Origin: Bacteroidota bacterium
GTDB lineage: Bacteria; Bacteroidota; Bacteroidia; Chitinophagales; Chitinophagaceae
Direction of reading: 5' to 3'
DNA length: 64,000 nucleotides
Assembly (NCBI GenBank): GCA_018267725.1
Contig: JAFDXY010000023.1
Location: forward strand, 1 to 64,000
In this document: one piece after another, positions 1 through 10,449 of the stretch
How the letters are laid out: each line of letters opens with the position of its first letter
Position numbering within the stretch: the stretch's first letter is position 1
Position numbers and translations under genes: made by a program
Notes under the pieces: model-generated
What the model was told of the DNA's origin: nothing
Seen by the model: the letters and a program-made list of their open reading frames with translations, nothing else
Databases searched by the model: none

Positions 1-33
1 AATAAATTTTTGTAGTAATATTTTTAATTTAAA

Positions 34-660
34 ATGAATAAAATAATTGTTGATAATCAGTATTTTGCATGTGTTAATTACTATTTAATTTTGTTTCAAT
101 CAAAATATATTAAAATAGAGCAATGTGATAGATGGGAAAAAGCCAGTTTTCGTAATCGTTGTGTGGTTGCAACAGCAAATGGTATGGTTAATTTATCCGT
201 TCCGGTAGAAAATGGAAGAAATCAAAAAACAGATTTTAAAGAGGTGAAGATTGATTACTCGTATAACTGGCAACAACAACATTGGCGTACTTTAGTATCG
301 GCGTATAATAAATCTCCTTTTTTTGAATACTACCAACAATCGGTTGAAAAACTGCTAACCCAAAAACATAGTTTTTTATTTGATTTAGATTTGGAAATAT
401 TGAATTGGGTTATAAAAATTTTGAAAGTAGAAGTAAATATTTTGCTTACAGAATTGTATGAAAAAGAATATCCTACCAAAGAAATAATTGATTGTAGAAA
501 CAAATGGTTACCCAAAAATTTTCAACAAAAAAGCAATGCAATTCAATACACACAAGTATTTGAAAAGCAAACAGGTTTTATCCCTAATTTAAGCATATTA
601 GATTTACTGTTTAATGAAGGACCAAATGCTGCTAATTTATTTTCAAAACAAATCGGTTAA
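34..660 (+). CDS. WbqC-like family protein
   Basis: A 208-aa soluble protein that resembles the WbqC-like family, whose members are often found near polysaccharide or lipoprotein genes but whose reaction is not firmly known. Family-like stretches are an N-terminal segment with DRWEKASFRNRC, then VNLSVPVENGR, and a central WQQQHWRTLVSAY followed by SPFFEYY. There is no signal peptide or membrane segment. The start at ATG 34 follows an AT-rich leader without a Shine-Dalgarno sequence, as expected in this phylum. Family call by recognition only; function unassigned. Confidence 0.75.
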   Translation: MNKIIVDNQYFACVNYYLILFQSKYIKIEQCDRWEKASFRNRCVVATANGMVNLSVPVENGRNQKTDFKEVKIDYSYNWQQQHWRTLVSAYNKSPFFEYYQQSVEKLLTQKHSFLFDLDLEILNWVIKILKVEVNILLTELYEKEYPTKEIIDCRNKWLPKNFQQKSNAIQYTQVFEKQTGFIPNLSILDLLFNEGPNAANLFSKQIG

Positions 661-755
661 ATAGGTATTTCTTTCAGTAAATTTTAAGCATTAATTATTT
701 TATTGTTAAACCATATCAGTTAAATTGCACTCTTTGTATTTCCCTCAATAAACCA

Positions 756-3700
756 ATGAAACGTAGCTGTCTAGTTATTATACTATTATTAATTCTATCT
801 GTTGCGTATTCGCAAAATTTCTCAAACAAGGGCAGAGATTTTTGGTTGGGATATGGTTATCATGTAAGTATGGCAGGTAACCCAAGTGGCGGAGGCTCAC
901 AAGACATGGTACTTTACTTTACTTCAGACAAAAATGCTAACGTTACAGTTAATATTCCTTCAAACGGTTATACTGCTACATACTCTGTAACTGCTAATCA
1001 AGTTACTGTTAGTAGCCCGTTACCAAAAGCTGGAAGTAGTGATGCAAGAATTTATGATACAGGCTATTTTAACCGAGGCATACATATTACTAGCGATGCA
1101 GATATTGTAGCATATGCTCATATTTATAATCAAAGCGTATCTGGTGCTTCTTTACTTTTTCCTACCAATACATTGGGTAAAGATTATTATGTAATTAGTT
1201 ACAATCAAAGCTCGAATTCAAATAGTGCTAATTCATTTGCTTTTGTGGTGGCTGTTGAAACAGGAATAACACAAGTGGAGATTACGCCTTCTGTTACTAA
1301 TAAAAATGGGAGAGTAGCAGGAGTACCCTTTATTGTTAATTTAACACAAGGGCAAGTTTATAGTTTAATGGGAATAACTTCGGGGCTAACTGGAACAGAT
1401 TTAACGGGTACCAGAATTAGAAGTATAAGTTCGGCTGGAAGTTGTAAGAAAATTGCAGTTTTTTGTGGCACAGGAAAAATTAGTATTGGTGCAAATAGCT
1501 CGGGTGGAAATAATCAGACTGGTTCTGGCGATAATCTTTTTGCACAAGCAGTTCCGGCTACGGCTTGGGGTTTAAGATATTTAACTTCCCCTACAACATC
1601 GCAACCAAGTAATTATTATAGAATTTGTGTTGCAGACCCTACGACTGTTGTAAAAGTGAATGGTTCAGTAATTTCTACTTCATATTTACAAAGAGGTTTT
1701 TTTTACGAGTTAAAAAATTCAACTCCTCTAACAACTCCAGGTAATGGGATTGGGCAAGCAAATACAAGTACAGGAGTATGGAATTTAATTGAAGCAGATA
1801 AACCTATAAATGTTGCACAATTTTGTACAACACAAGCAGATGATGGGAATCCGAATCTTAGCACTGGTGGAGATCCTGAGATGATTTATCTTAGCCCTGT
1901 AGAACAAACAATAAATAGTATTACGCTTTATTCTGCAACAAAATATCAAATTCTTCAAAGTTTTATTAATGTTATTATTAAAAAAGGTGGTATAAATAGC
2001 TTTACTTTAGATGGTGTATCTAAAACATCAAGTTTTCTTCCTCATCCTCAAGATGCAAATTATTATTATGCATCGTTTCCAGTAACAAGCCCCAATTCAC
2101 ATACATTATATTCTGATACAGGTTTTAATGCCATTGCTTATGGTTTTGGGATAGCAGAAAGTTATGGTTACAATGCTGGCACAAATATTAAAAGCTTATA
2201 CACACCTGTGTTTCAAAACCCTTATGCAAGGTTAAGTTTTGCAGCTACTTGTGTTGGAACACCTTTTCAGTTCTCGGTTCCGCTTTCCTATCAACCAACA
2301 AGTTTAACATGGGATTTTGGGAATAATGCTAATTTAACACCTAATGCACAAATTGGACCATTAACTCCGCCAACTTACGATAGTGCTATTGTTATTGGAG
2401 GGCAGAATTTATATTATTACAGCCCAGCAAATGGTGCTGCTGGAGGAAAAACATTCACTTATTTAAATTCAGGGACTGACACTATTAAAATGTATGTTAC
2501 TAACCCAACTCCTGATGGTTGCGGTGCAACTAATGCTGAGTACGACATTCCTGTTTTAATTACCAATGTACCTACGGCAAACTATTCTCTGCCACCTACA
2601 ATTTGTATTTCAGATTCTATCCAATTTAAAGATGCATCGGGCAATTTGGGAACTTCTGCTGTTATAACTGGTTTATGGAATTGGGGAGATGGCTCTTCTG
2701 ACAGCCTTTTTAACCCTAAGCACAAATACCTTCTTCCTAATACCTATAATATACGTTACAGACCTATTACTAATTATGGATGTATTGGAGATACTACCAT
2801 TCCACTAACTATTGATGCAACTGCTATTGCTAAATTTGGTTATAGTGATAGTTGCGTTGGAAGAACAATAATTTTTACTGATTCTTCAACTATTGCTTCG
2901 GGTACTATTGCAAAATGGTATTGGGATTATGGCGATGGAACGAAAGACACGCTTACAACCAATGCCAACCGAACAAAAATATATACTGCAACAGGAACTT
3001 ATAATGTTACGCTAATTGTTGAAAATGCTACTGGCTGCAAAAGCAATCCATATACAATTCCTATTACAATAAGACCTAATGCTGTTGTAAATTTTGGTAT
3101 TCCTTCTGTTGTTTGTTTACCAATTGGTGCAGCACAATTTACAGATTCATCAACCATTGCCGATGGTACTGCTGCTACTTTTAAATATCAATGGAGTTTT
3201 GGAGATGGTGGTATTGATAGTGTAAAAAATCCTATACATAATTATACCGCTACAGGTTCTTACAATGTTAAGCTGATAGTAAAATCGCAATACGGTTGTT
3301 TAAAAGATTCTACTAAACAATTGGTTAACATTTACACTCAACCGCAAGTTGGTTTTACAGTTAGTCCGCAAGTTTGTTTAAGAGATACAACTATTGTTCT
3401 TACAACTCAATTCTCAGAAACGGGACCTTCAGGAGCAACATTAACGCCCGCAAAATATTTCTGGAATTTTGGAGATGGAAGTACCGATACAGTTGCTTAT
3501 CCCAAACATAAATATGTAGCAAAAGGAGTTGATACAATTAAATATTGGGTTATTTCTAATGTAGGTTGTATGAGTGATACAGCTATACAAACAACTATTG
3601 TAAACCCATTGCCAACAGCAAATTTTATAACAACTGCTATAAATAATTATTGCGAAAACAAACCCATAACTTTTACAGATAAAGCAACTGATTCTTCTAT

Positions 3701-6017
3701 AACAACAGGTGTTACAATTAATAATTGGTATTGGAATATGGGCAACGGAACAACGCTTACACTAACAGGAGGTTTCAACACAAACTTCAATCAATATTAT
3801 AATGCTTATGGAATTTATAATGTAAAAATGGCGGTACAAAATAGTATTGGTTGTAAGAGTGATACACTTACGCAAGCTGTTACTGTAAACCCGCAACCAC
3901 ATGTTGGTTTTATTATACCTGATGTTTGTTTGGCAGATGCATTGGCTGTTTTTACAGATACTTCTACTATTGCAAACAGCAATACAATTGTTTCACATTT
4001 GTGGAATTTTAATGCAGGCTCTCCTGCAATAAGTCCGGGCCCAACTTTAACCACACCAACAGCACAAAACGGCTCTGCACATTATAACACAGTAGGTAAT
4101 TATATTGTTTCTTTAAAACTTATTTCAAACAATGGTTGCGATACAACATTAGCACAACCATTTATTGTAAATGGCTCTATACCCAATGCACAGTTTACCA
4201 TTATTAAACCTAATAATTTGTGTAGTAATGATTCTGTAAGAATTATTGATGCTTCAACAGTTGATTTTGGAAACGTAACTAAGAATGAAATTTTTTGGGA
4301 TTTAATTAGTGCTCCTGCCGCAGATAGTATTGATAATAATCCGTCTCCGCAAACAAGTAAACAATATGCTCATTTATACAATAATTTTCAAACGCCAGCA
4401 ACAAAAACTTATTCAGTAAAAATGATTGCACATTCGGGTAATTCATCTGTTTGTCAAAATTCAATTACAAAAATTATTACACTTAATCAAAGCCCTAAAG
4501 TTCAATTCACAACTATTCCCGGTATTTGTAATGATACTACAACAAGATTAATTACTCAAGCCTCTGAAATTGGCGGTGTGCCTGGTTCTTATGCTTTTTA
4601 CGGAACAGGTGTAAGTAGTAATGGAACCTATACTCCGCAAGCTGTTGCTGCAGGAACATATCCAATAAAATATGTTTATACTTCGCCAATTGGTTGTGCA
4701 GATTCTGCAACAAAAAATATTACGGTTTGGCCTTCGCCGGTTGCTAAATGGGGCGTAAGTTCTCCTTTGTGTGAAAAGAATGCAGTTGCTTTTACTGATT
4801 CATCTATTGCAAATTATAGTAATATAATAAATCGTTATTGGAGTTTTGGAGATAATAATACTGCTGTTTATTCAAACACAACTTTATTTAATTATACTTA
4901 TGCAAATGCTGCATCTTATACAGCAAGTTTAAGAGTTGTTACAGATAGTGGTTGCCGAAGTACCTACAATACTCAAGTTTTAAAAATAAATTATTTACCC
5001 GTAGTGAATTTTGGTTTGCCAAGTATTTGTTTACCCGATGGGAGAGGAACGTTTACAGATTCATCAACCATTGGTGATGGAACACAAGCGTTGTTTAGTT
5101 ATATGTGGAATTTTGGTGATGTGAACGATGCTACTCCTTCAACATTAAAAAATCCAACACATAAATATATTGCGTTGGGGCCTTACACTGTTCAGCTAAA
5201 AGTTACCACCAGTGCAGGTTGTATAGATTCTATTACAAAACAATTAACAACTGTTTATCCGCAACCTAAGGCATCATTTACTGCAACACCCGATACAATT
5301 TGTTATGGAAGCATCATTCAGTTTACAGATAATAGCAACGGTATAACAAGTGCTGCACAAAAATGGTATTGGGATTTATCTGGCGGAACAACTTCAAACT
5401 TGCAAACACCAAATAAAAAATTTGTTGATACAGGAATGTTTAATATTAGCTTATACATTTATAATGCTCAGAATTGTGTGAGCGATACAGCCGTAAAACA
5501 AGTTGTTGTTTACCCTTACCCGGTTTTAAATATTGGGCCAAGTTTATTTGTATTGCAAGGTGGAACTGTTACTATTAAACCGCCTTACATATATGGACAT
5601 AATTTACAATATGTATGGACGCCCAATAATTTTTTAGATAGCCCAACTATTGCCAACCCGCATGCAACACCAACAGATGATATTACTTATAAACTTACTT
5701 TAACCGGCGATGGAGGTTGTGCCGTAAATGATAATGTATTTATTAAAGTTTTAAAAGCACCAACTGTGCCTAATGCGTTTTCTCCTAACGGAGATGGTAT
5801 TAACGATACTTGGGTAATTAAATATTTAGAAAGTTACCCTGGTGCAACGGTTGATGTATATGACAGATCAGGGCAACCTGTTTTTCACGCAAGCGGAACT
5901 GTGCAGTGGGACGGGACTTTAAATGGTAAGCCTTTGCCTGTTGGCACTTATTATTATATTGTTGATCCTAAAAATGGCAGAGCAAAAATTTCAGGTTCTG
6001 TAACCATTATTAGATAA
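756..6017 (+). CDS. Giant T9SS type B secreted PKD-repeat protein with IgGFc-binding-like N-terminus
   Basis: A 1753-aa cell-surface protein predicted to be exported by Sec and then by type IX secretion. An N-terminal signal peptide ends near YSQ. It is followed by a region starting GRDFWLGYGYH that resembles the IgGFc-binding N-terminal domain, with DADIVAYAH and YYVISYNQ. From about residue 520 onward there are roughly ten PKD-like repeats with WxFGDG-type cores (WNWGDG, WDYGDG, WSFGDG, WNFGDG). The C-terminus carries VPNAFSPNGDGINDTW, the hallmark of the gliding-motility-associated type B sorting domain. The next gene encodes a PorP/SprF-like protein, the usual partner of type B cargo. An adhesin or surface-matrix role is inferred. 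Confidence 0.88.
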   Translation: MKRSCLVIILLLILSVAYSQNFSNKGRDFWLGYGYHVSMAGNPSGGGSQDMVLYFTSDKNANVTVNIPSNGYTATYSVTANQVTVSSPLPKAGSSDARIYDTGYFNRGIHITSDADIVAYAHIYNQSVSGASLLFPTNTLGKDYYVISYNQSSNSNSANSFAFVVAVETGITQVEITPSVTNKNGRVAGVPFIVNLTQGQVYSLMGITSGLTGTDLTGTRIRSISSAGSCKKIAVFCGTGKISIGANSSGGNNQTGSGDNLFAQAVPATAWGLRYLTSPTTSQPSNYYRICVADPTTVVKVNGSVISTSYLQRGFFYELKNSTPLTTPGNGIGQANTSTGVWNLIEADKPINVAQFCTTQADDGNPNLSTGGDPEMIYLSPVEQTINSITLYSATKYQILQSFINVIIKKGGINSFTLDGVSKTSSFLPHPQDANYYYASFPVTSPNSHTLYSDTGFNAIAYGFGIAESYGYNAGTNIKSLYTPVFQNPYARLSFAATCVGTPFQFSVPLSYQPTSLTWDFGNNANLTPNAQIGPLTPPTYDSAIVIGGQNLYYYSPANGAAGGKTFTYLNSGTDTIKMYVTNPTPDGCGATNAEYDIPVLITNVPTANYSLPPTICISDSIQFKDASGNLGTSAVITGLWNWGDGSSDSLFNPKHKYLLPNTYNIRYRPITNYGCIGDTTIPLTIDATAIAKFGYSDSCVGRTIIFTDSSTIASGTIAKWYWDYGDGTKDTLTTNANRTKIYTATGTYNVTLIVENATGCKSNPYTIPITIRPNAVVNFGIPSVVCLPIGAAQFTDSSTIADGTAATFKYQWSFGDGGIDSVKNPIHNYTATGSYNVKLIVKSQYGCLKDSTKQLVNIYTQPQVGFTVSPQVCLRDTTIVLTTQFSETGPSGATLTPAKYFWNFGDGSTDTVAYPKHKYVAKGVDTIKYWVISNVGCMSDTAIQTTIVNPLPTANFITTAINNYCENKPITFTDKATDSSITTGVTINNWYWNMGNGTTLTLTGGFNTNFNQYYNAYGIYNVKMAVQNSIGCKSDTLTQAVTVNPQPHVGFIIPDVCLADALAVFTDTSTIANSNTIVSHLWNFNAGSPAISPGPTLTTPTAQNGSAHYNTVGNYIVSLKLISNNGCDTTLAQPFIVNGSIPNAQFTIIKPNNLCSNDSVRIIDASTVDFGNVTKNEIFWDLISAPAADSIDNNPSPQTSKQYAHLYNNFQTPATKTYSVKMIAHSGNSSVCQNSITKIITLNQSPKVQFTTIPGICNDTTTRLITQASEIGGVPGSYAFYGTGVSSNGTYTPQAVAAGTYPIKYVYTSPIGCADSATKNITVWPSPVAKWGVSSPLCEKNAVAFTDSSIANYSNIINRYWSFGDNNTAVYSNTTLFNYTYANAASYTASLRVVTDSGCRSTYNTQVLKINYLPVVNFGLPSICLPDGRGTFTDSSTIGDGTQALFSYMWNFGDVNDATPSTLKNPTHKYIALGPYTVQLKVTTSAGCIDSITKQLTTVYPQPKASFTATPDTICYGSIIQFTDNSNGITSAAQKWYWDLSGGTTSNLQTPNKKFVDTGMFNISLYIYNAQNCVSDTAVKQVVVYPYPVLNIGPSLFVLQGGTVTIKPPYIYGHNLQYVWTPNNFLDSPTIANPHATPTDDITYKLTLTGDGGCAVNDNVFIKVLKAPTVPNAFSPNGDGINDTWVIKYLESYPGATVDVYDRSGQPVFHASGTVQWDGTLNGKPLPVGTYYYIVDPKNGRAKISGSVTIIR

Positions 6018-6104
6018 TATTATATGTATTATGAATAATTTATAAAAGCATCAATTTATTATGAAAAATTTTGTAACAGGTTTTAAATTATTTTTAGTCT
6101 CTCA

Positions 6105-7127
6105 ATGAAGCGTTTTTTTTCAATCATAATTTTTATTGTAATTGGTATTATTGGTTACACGCAGCAAAGACCTTATTACACACAATATATTCTTAACAAC
6201 TATATTATAAATCCTGCAGTTGCCGGCATTGAAAATTATACCGATGTAAAAATAAGCCACCGCATGCAATGGGTAGGTTTACAAGATGCACCGGTAACAA
6301 CCTATTTAACCATTCAAGGACCTTTAAAGAAAAGTGCATACGATGATAGAGAAACAGCAACTTCTTTTCATGCAAGAGGTTTTAATCCAAGAGGACAAGC
6401 ATATTGGCAAGAATATCAAGCACCCGAACCACATCAAGGAATTGGTTTAACAATATTAAATGATGCAACGGGGCCACTAAATCGTTTTGCTGCTTATGGT
6501 ACTTATGCTTATCATTTTGGTATTGCTCCACAAACAAGTTTATCTTTCGGTGTTTCGGCAGGTATAACACAATTAAGTTTAAATGCAGATAAATTAAATT
6601 TTGCAACACCTGTTGATCCTGCTGTTAACGGAAGCGGAATTTTAAATACCATTAAACCCGATATTAGTGCAGGTATATGGTTGTATTCTAAAAATTATTT
6701 TGTTGGGTTAAGTGCCCAACAAATTGTTCCGCAGCAAGTAGCATTTTCAAATAATACAGTTGCTTTACAAAATGGTAAATTAATTCCACATTTATTTTTA
6801 ACAGCAGGTTTTAGAACTATGCTAAGTGAAGATGTAAGTATGTTGCCTTCAATTATGTTACGTTATGTAAACCCTTTGCCATTAGGTGTTGATACGAATA
6901 TAAAATTTCAATATCAAGATATTTTATGGAGTGGAATTTCTTATAGATTGAATGATGGTTTTGCGGCAATGGTGGGCGTGAATCTTAATCATACTTTAAA
7001 TATTGGTTATTCTTACGATGTTACCACTTCTCAATTAGGCACGGTAAGTAAAGGCACACACGAAATTCTTGTTGGCTTTTTATTAGGGAATAAATATGGA
7101 GATTGGTGTCCGCGTAATCTTTGGTAA
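6105..7127 (+). CDS. PorP/SprF family type IX secretion system membrane protein
   Basis: A 340-aa outer-membrane protein with a signal peptide (start MKRFFSII, cleavage near YTQ) followed by RPYYTQYILNNYIINPAVAG, the classic start of PorP/SprF-like proteins. The rest reads as alternating amphipathic beta-strands, with GVSAGITQLSLNADKLNF and a C-terminal strand leading to GNKYGD. Members help type B T9SS cargo to be exported or anchored on the cell surface. It lies 87 bp behind such a cargo gene in the same direction, so it is probably the dedicated partner of that protein. Confidence 0.9.
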   Translation: MKRFFSIIIFIVIGIIGYTQQRPYYTQYILNNYIINPAVAGIENYTDVKISHRMQWVGLQDAPVTTYLTIQGPLKKSAYDDRETATSFHARGFNPRGQAYWQEYQAPEPHQGIGLTILNDATGPLNRFAAYGTYAYHFGIAPQTSLSFGVSAGITQLSLNADKLNFATPVDPAVNGSGILNTIKPDISAGIWLYSKNYFVGLSAQQIVPQQVAFSNNTVALQNGKLIPHLFLTAGFRTMLSEDVSMLPSIMLRYVNPLPLGVDTNIKFQYQDILWSGISYRLNDGFAAMVGVNLNHTLNIGYSYDVTTSQLGTVSKGTHEILVGFLLGNKYGDWCPRNLW

Positions 7128-7169
7128 AATTTATGGTAAGAAAAAAATAAACACTGTAAATTTTGTTTA

Positions 7170-7544
7170 TTATTCAACATAACTACAAGTCCAACGGTTA
7201 TCGGGGTTTGAAGGGAAAGTTAAAAAAAATTTATTAGGTCTGTCTATTTTTTCTGCAATTCCACCGTTAAAATAACCTTCTTTAAAATGAAGATTACCTT
7301 TTGTATCTACCGTAAATTTTCCTAAACTTTGTTTTTGAAATCCTGAGTAAGAATAAGTACCAGTTTTGGTAATAGTAAAAAAGCCACGAGGTATATACTC
7401 AACACTTCCACCTTTATATTTAGAAGCAGTGCAACCATATTTTCCATATTTAATTGCTGGTAGAGTTGTTGTTTGGGCTTTTAATATTTGTGTGAATCCG
7501 AGAATAAAAAAAATAATAACTATTCTAATAATTGCTCTTTGCAT
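7170..7544 (-). CDS. Small secreted protein of unknown function
   Basis: A 124-aa product with a clear N-terminal signal peptide (hydrophobic IVIIFFILGFTQIL, cleavage near KAQ). The mature part has two Cys residues (YGCTASKY and WTCSYVE) that could form a disulfide, and short beta-type stretches such as GTYSYSGF and GNLHFKEGYF, which could make a small lipocalin-like or META-like beta-barrel. I do not recognise a family. It is convergent with the porP-like gene and appears to be monocistronic. Confidence 0.6.
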   Translation of the reverse strand: MQRAIIRIVIIFFILGFTQILKAQTTTLPAIKYGKYGCTASKYKGGSVEYIPRGFFTITKTGTYSYSGFQKQSLGKFTVDTKGNLHFKEGYFNGGIAEKIDRPNKFFLTFPSNPDNRWTCSYVE

Positions 7545-7699
7545 TTACAAAAAATTTAATAACGCCTAAAATACAGTTAATACATATAACATCCAACTCA
7601 AAATAAATTATAACTTATAAAAATGCACTAAGAAATATTATAAAAATAAGAATGATAAACCGGTTATAAATATTCAACCAAACCACTTAACAAACTTAC

Positions 7700-7707
7700 T
7701 ATATTTG
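7700..7707 (+). promoter_or_regulatory. Candidate -7 element (TATATTTG) upstream of the small membrane protein
   Basis: TATATTTG fits the Bacteroidota -7 consensus TAnnTTTG and lies 18 bp before the ATG at 7725. No TTG is present at the expected -33 position, so this is only a partial promoter match. Confidence 0.4.
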
Positions 7708-7724
7708 CAGCCTTATTTAATGCA

Positions 7725-8129
7725 ATGAAATATTCTCAAACAATTGGTATTATTGCCGTTTTAGCTTTATTGGTTAGTTGTTTCTTTCCTTGGATAGAAG
7801 TAATTAGTTTGCATAAAACTTTTAGTGGTATTGATGGAAAAGTGAACGATAATTTAACCTTTGGAAAACAAATTATTGGCCATACATTTTTTGCTATATT
7901 TTTAATTGCGTTTTTTTTAGTTCAAAAAATTTGGGCAAAAAGAGCCAATATACTTTTTGGTTTAATGAATTTAGGATGGGCAATAAAAAACTATATTTTA
8001 TTTTCAATGTGCCGCCAGGGAGATTGTCCCAAAGTATTGCCTGCCTTATATTTTGTGGTGTTATTGGCTTTTGTAATTCAAGTAATGGTATTAATTCCTA
8101 AGATGGCAATTAAGAATAATGCCAACTAA
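7725..8129 (+). CDS. Small four-helix membrane protein, unknown function
   Basis: A 134-aa integral membrane protein with four predicted hydrophobic helices: IGIIAVLALLVSCFFPW, HTFFAIFLIAFFLVQ, ANILFGLMNLGWAIKNYIL and ALYFVVLLAFVIQVMVL. Between helices 3 and 4 is a short polar loop with Cys residues (MCRQGDCPK). No catalytic motif was seen and I do not recognise a family. It is monocistronic and convergent with the VIT1/CCC1-type transporter gene. A partial promoter match lies just upstream. Confidence 0.6.
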   Translation: MKYSQTIGIIAVLALLVSCFFPWIEVISLHKTFSGIDGKVNDNLTFGKQIIGHTFFAIFLIAFFLVQKIWAKRANILFGLMNLGWAIKNYILFSMCRQGDCPKVLPALYFVVLLAFVIQVMVLIPKMAIKNNAN

Positions 8130-8153
8130 TTTTATTCAATAACAAATTGAAAT

Positions 8154-8855
8154 TTAACCTTCAATCAACTTAGCAATGCCAAAAGCTGCACCTGCAGCCA
8201 AAGCACCTATTAGCATTACTTTTAAACCACCTATCCATGCATTTACGCCGGTTAGTTTGCTTTTAAAGAAACCAAATATGTATAAACAGATTAATGTAAT
8301 GATTACAGAAAATTTTAATGCATTATAAGATTCTTGAATAAAAAAGTATGGCGATAGGGGGATGATACCTCCAACAATATAAGACACACCAATATTAAAT
8401 GCACTTTTTCTTGCTCTTTTAGGATCGGGTTTTTCTAAACCCAATTCATGTTTCATCATAAATGCAACCCAACGGTCTTTATCTTTTATAATTTCATTGG
8501 TTGCTTGTGTTTGCACTTCTTTACTTAAACCCCAATTGGCAAATACATTTCTTACTTCTTCTATTTCAATAGCTGTTTTATTATCAACTTCCCAATATTC
8601 ATTTTTTTCTTCGCTGGCATAATGGTCTTGTTCTGTTTTACCTGCTAAATATCCGCCAAGCCCCATGGCAATTGAGCCTGCTGCAATTTCGGCAATGCCT
8701 GCAATTACAATAACATTGGTTGAGCTTACTGCACCGCTTAAACCTGCTGCTAATGCAAAAGGTACGGTTAATCCATCGCTCATACCAATTACAATATCTT
8801 TTAATATGTCTGAACTTTGTAAATGAATTTCAGGATGCAAATGTGTATCAATCAT
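8154..8855 (-). CDS. VIT1/CCC1 family iron/manganese transporter
   Basis: A 233-aa membrane protein of the VIT1/CCC1 family, which moves Fe2+ or Mn2+ out of the cytoplasm. The first helix carries SDGLTVPFALAAGLSGA and the second AGIAEIAAGSIAMGLGGYLAGKTE, both strongly family-typical. The cytosolic segment after it is acidic and His/Glu-rich (EQDHYASEEKNEYWEVDNKTAIEIEEVR), as in metal-binding domains of this family. A third helix pair begins SYIVGGIIPLSPYF, and the C-terminal helix is rich in Gly and Ala. Length is normal. It lies 30 bp downstream of the ornithine aminotransferase gene and may be co-transcribed with it. Confidence 0.88.
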   Translation of the reverse strand: MIDTHLHPEIHLQSSDILKDIVIGMSDGLTVPFALAAGLSGAVSSTNVIVIAGIAEIAAGSIAMGLGGYLAGKTEQDHYASEEKNEYWEVDNKTAIEIEEVRNVFANWGLSKEVQTQATNEIIKDKDRWVAFMMKHELGLEKPDPKRARKSAFNIGVSYIVGGIIPLSPYFFIQESYNALKFSVIITLICLYIFGFFKSKLTGVNAWIGGLKVMLIGALAAGAAFGIAKLIEG

Positions 8856-8885
8856 ATTAATTTAATATTTAATGCATAAATAAAG

Positions 8886-10118
8886 TTACTCCAATGTTTT
8901 TAATGATTGCTGAATAATACCAACACATTCTTTAATTTGTTCTGCATTAATAATTAAGGGTGGTGCAAATCTAATTTTATCTCCATGTGTTGGTTTGGCT
9001 AATAAACCATTTTCTTTTAATGCTAAACATAATTGCCATGCAGCATCTTTATTTTCGTGCTCAATAACAATAGCATTTAATAAACCTTTGCCTCTAATAA
9101 TTTTTATAAATGGAGATTGAATTTTTGCTAATTCACTTCTTAATAAATTTCCCATTGTTGTTGCATTCTCTGCCATTTTTTCTTCTTGCAAAACTTCTAA
9201 AGATGTTATAGCTACTGCACATGCTAATGGGTTTCCGCCGTAGGTGCTGCCATGCTCTCCGGGTTTTATGTTTAGCATTATTTCATCATCACACAATACA
9301 CAACTAATAGGCATTGTACCACCACTTAAAGCTTTACCTAAAATTAAAATATGGGGGCGAACATTTTCATAATCACATGCTAATAGTTTTCCTGTTCTGC
9401 ATAAACCTGTTTGAATTTCATCTGCAATAAATAATACATTATATTTATTACATAAATTTTTAATGTTTGATAAATAACCATTATCTGGAACTACTACACC
9501 TGCTTCTCCTTGTATAGGTTCTATTAAAATTGCCGCAACATTTTTATCGTGAAATGCTTCTTCAACAACTTGTAAATTATTATAATCAACAATTTCAAAT
9601 CCGGGCATATACGGACCAAATTTTTCGTATGATGTTGGGTCTGTACTAAAAGAAATTACAGTACTTGTTCTTCCATGAAAATTATTAGTACAAACAATAA
9701 TCTTGGCTTTGTTTTCTGCAATGCCTTTATTTACATAACCCCAACGCCTTGCTAACTTAATTGCTGTTTCAACTGCTTCTACACCTGTATTCATTGGCAG
9801 CACTTTGTTGTAGCCAAAATAGTTGGTAATATATTCTGCAAACTTGCCAAACAAATTATTATGAAATGCTCTTGAAGTAAGTGTTAATTTTTGAGCTTGC
9901 GTTATAAATGTTTCAATAATTTTTGGATGACAATGACCTTGATTAACGGCAGAATATCCACTTAAAAAATCGAAATATTTTTTGCCATCAACATCATATA
10001 CAAAAACTCCTTTGCCTTTTTCTAAAACCACAGGCAGCGGATGGTAATTATGAGCACTGTATTTTTCTTCTAATAAAAGGTACTGAGCAGAACGCTCACT
10101 TAAAGTATGCGTAAACAT
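8886..10118 (-). CDS. rocD: Ornithine aminotransferase
   Basis: A 410-aa PLP-dependent class III aminotransferase that converts ornithine and 2-oxoglutarate to glutamate semialdehyde and glutamate. Seen in order: [21 protein letters not shown] at the N-terminus (typical of ornithine aminotransferases), [65 protein letters not shown], the cofactor aspartate in [13 protein letters not shown], and the PLP lysine in [16 protein letters not shown]. Length is normal and no truncation was seen. It reads leftwards ahead of the VIT1/CCC1-type gene; no functional link between the two is obvious. Confidence 0.93.
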   Translation of the reverse strand: MFTHTLSERSAQYLLLEEKYSAHNYHPLPVVLEKGKGVFVYDVDGKKYFDFLSGYSAVNQGHCHPKIIETFITQAQKLTLTSRAFHNNLFGKFAEYITNYFGYNKVLPMNTGVEAVETAIKLARRWGYVNKGIAENKAKIIVCTNNFHGRTSTVISFSTDPTSYEKFGPYMPGFEIVDYNNLQVVEEAFHDKNVAAILIEPIQGEAGVVVPDNGYLSNIKNLCNKYNVLFIADEIQTGLCRTGKLLACDYENVRPHILILGKALSGGTMPISCVLCDDEIMLNIKPGEHGSTYGGNPLACAVAITSLEVLQEEKMAENATTMGNLLRSELAKIQSPFIKIIRGKGLLNAIVIEHENKDAAWQLCLALKENGLLAKPTHGDKIRFAPPLIINAEQIKECVGIIQQSLKTLE

Positions 10119-10397
10119 TATAATAAATTGGATGAATTGAAAAAATAGAATTGGGGAGCTAAGCGGTATAAAAATTAATTAGTACCCAACGGGATGGTTG
10201 AGGAAATCTAAATTTTTATGTAAAAAATATACGCTCATGTAAATTTGTAGTTGCAAGTTAAAAATTTGTTTGAAATGGAGTAATATAAATTTTCTTTTTC
10301 AATAAATAGATTTGTGGATAAATGCGGCTTTTTATATTTTGAGCATTAAGTTTTTAAGCCCTTGTGAATATTTTCTTTAAAAAACTACATTTTTCTC
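10119..10397. other. AT-rich intergenic stretch without a visible gene
   Basis: The gap between the divergent rocD and rpmB genes. No ORF of convincing coding character and no strong hairpin was seen. The right end runs into the rpmB promoter; the rocD promoter must lie at the left end, but no clean TAnnTTTG match was found for it. Confidence 0.5.
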
Positions 10398-10427
10398 TTG
10401 CAAGTTAGTTACTAACCCTTACCTTTG
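10398..10427 (+). promoter_or_regulatory. Bacteroidota-type promoter of the rpmB operon
   Basis: TTG at 10398-10400 and TACCTTTG at 10420-10427 are separated by exactly 19 nt, matching the phylum's primary-sigma consensus. Transcription should begin around 10433, giving a leader of roughly 15-20 nt before rpmB. Confidence 0.8.
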
Positions 10428-10449
10428 CCGTCCCGAAAAATTAAGAGTC

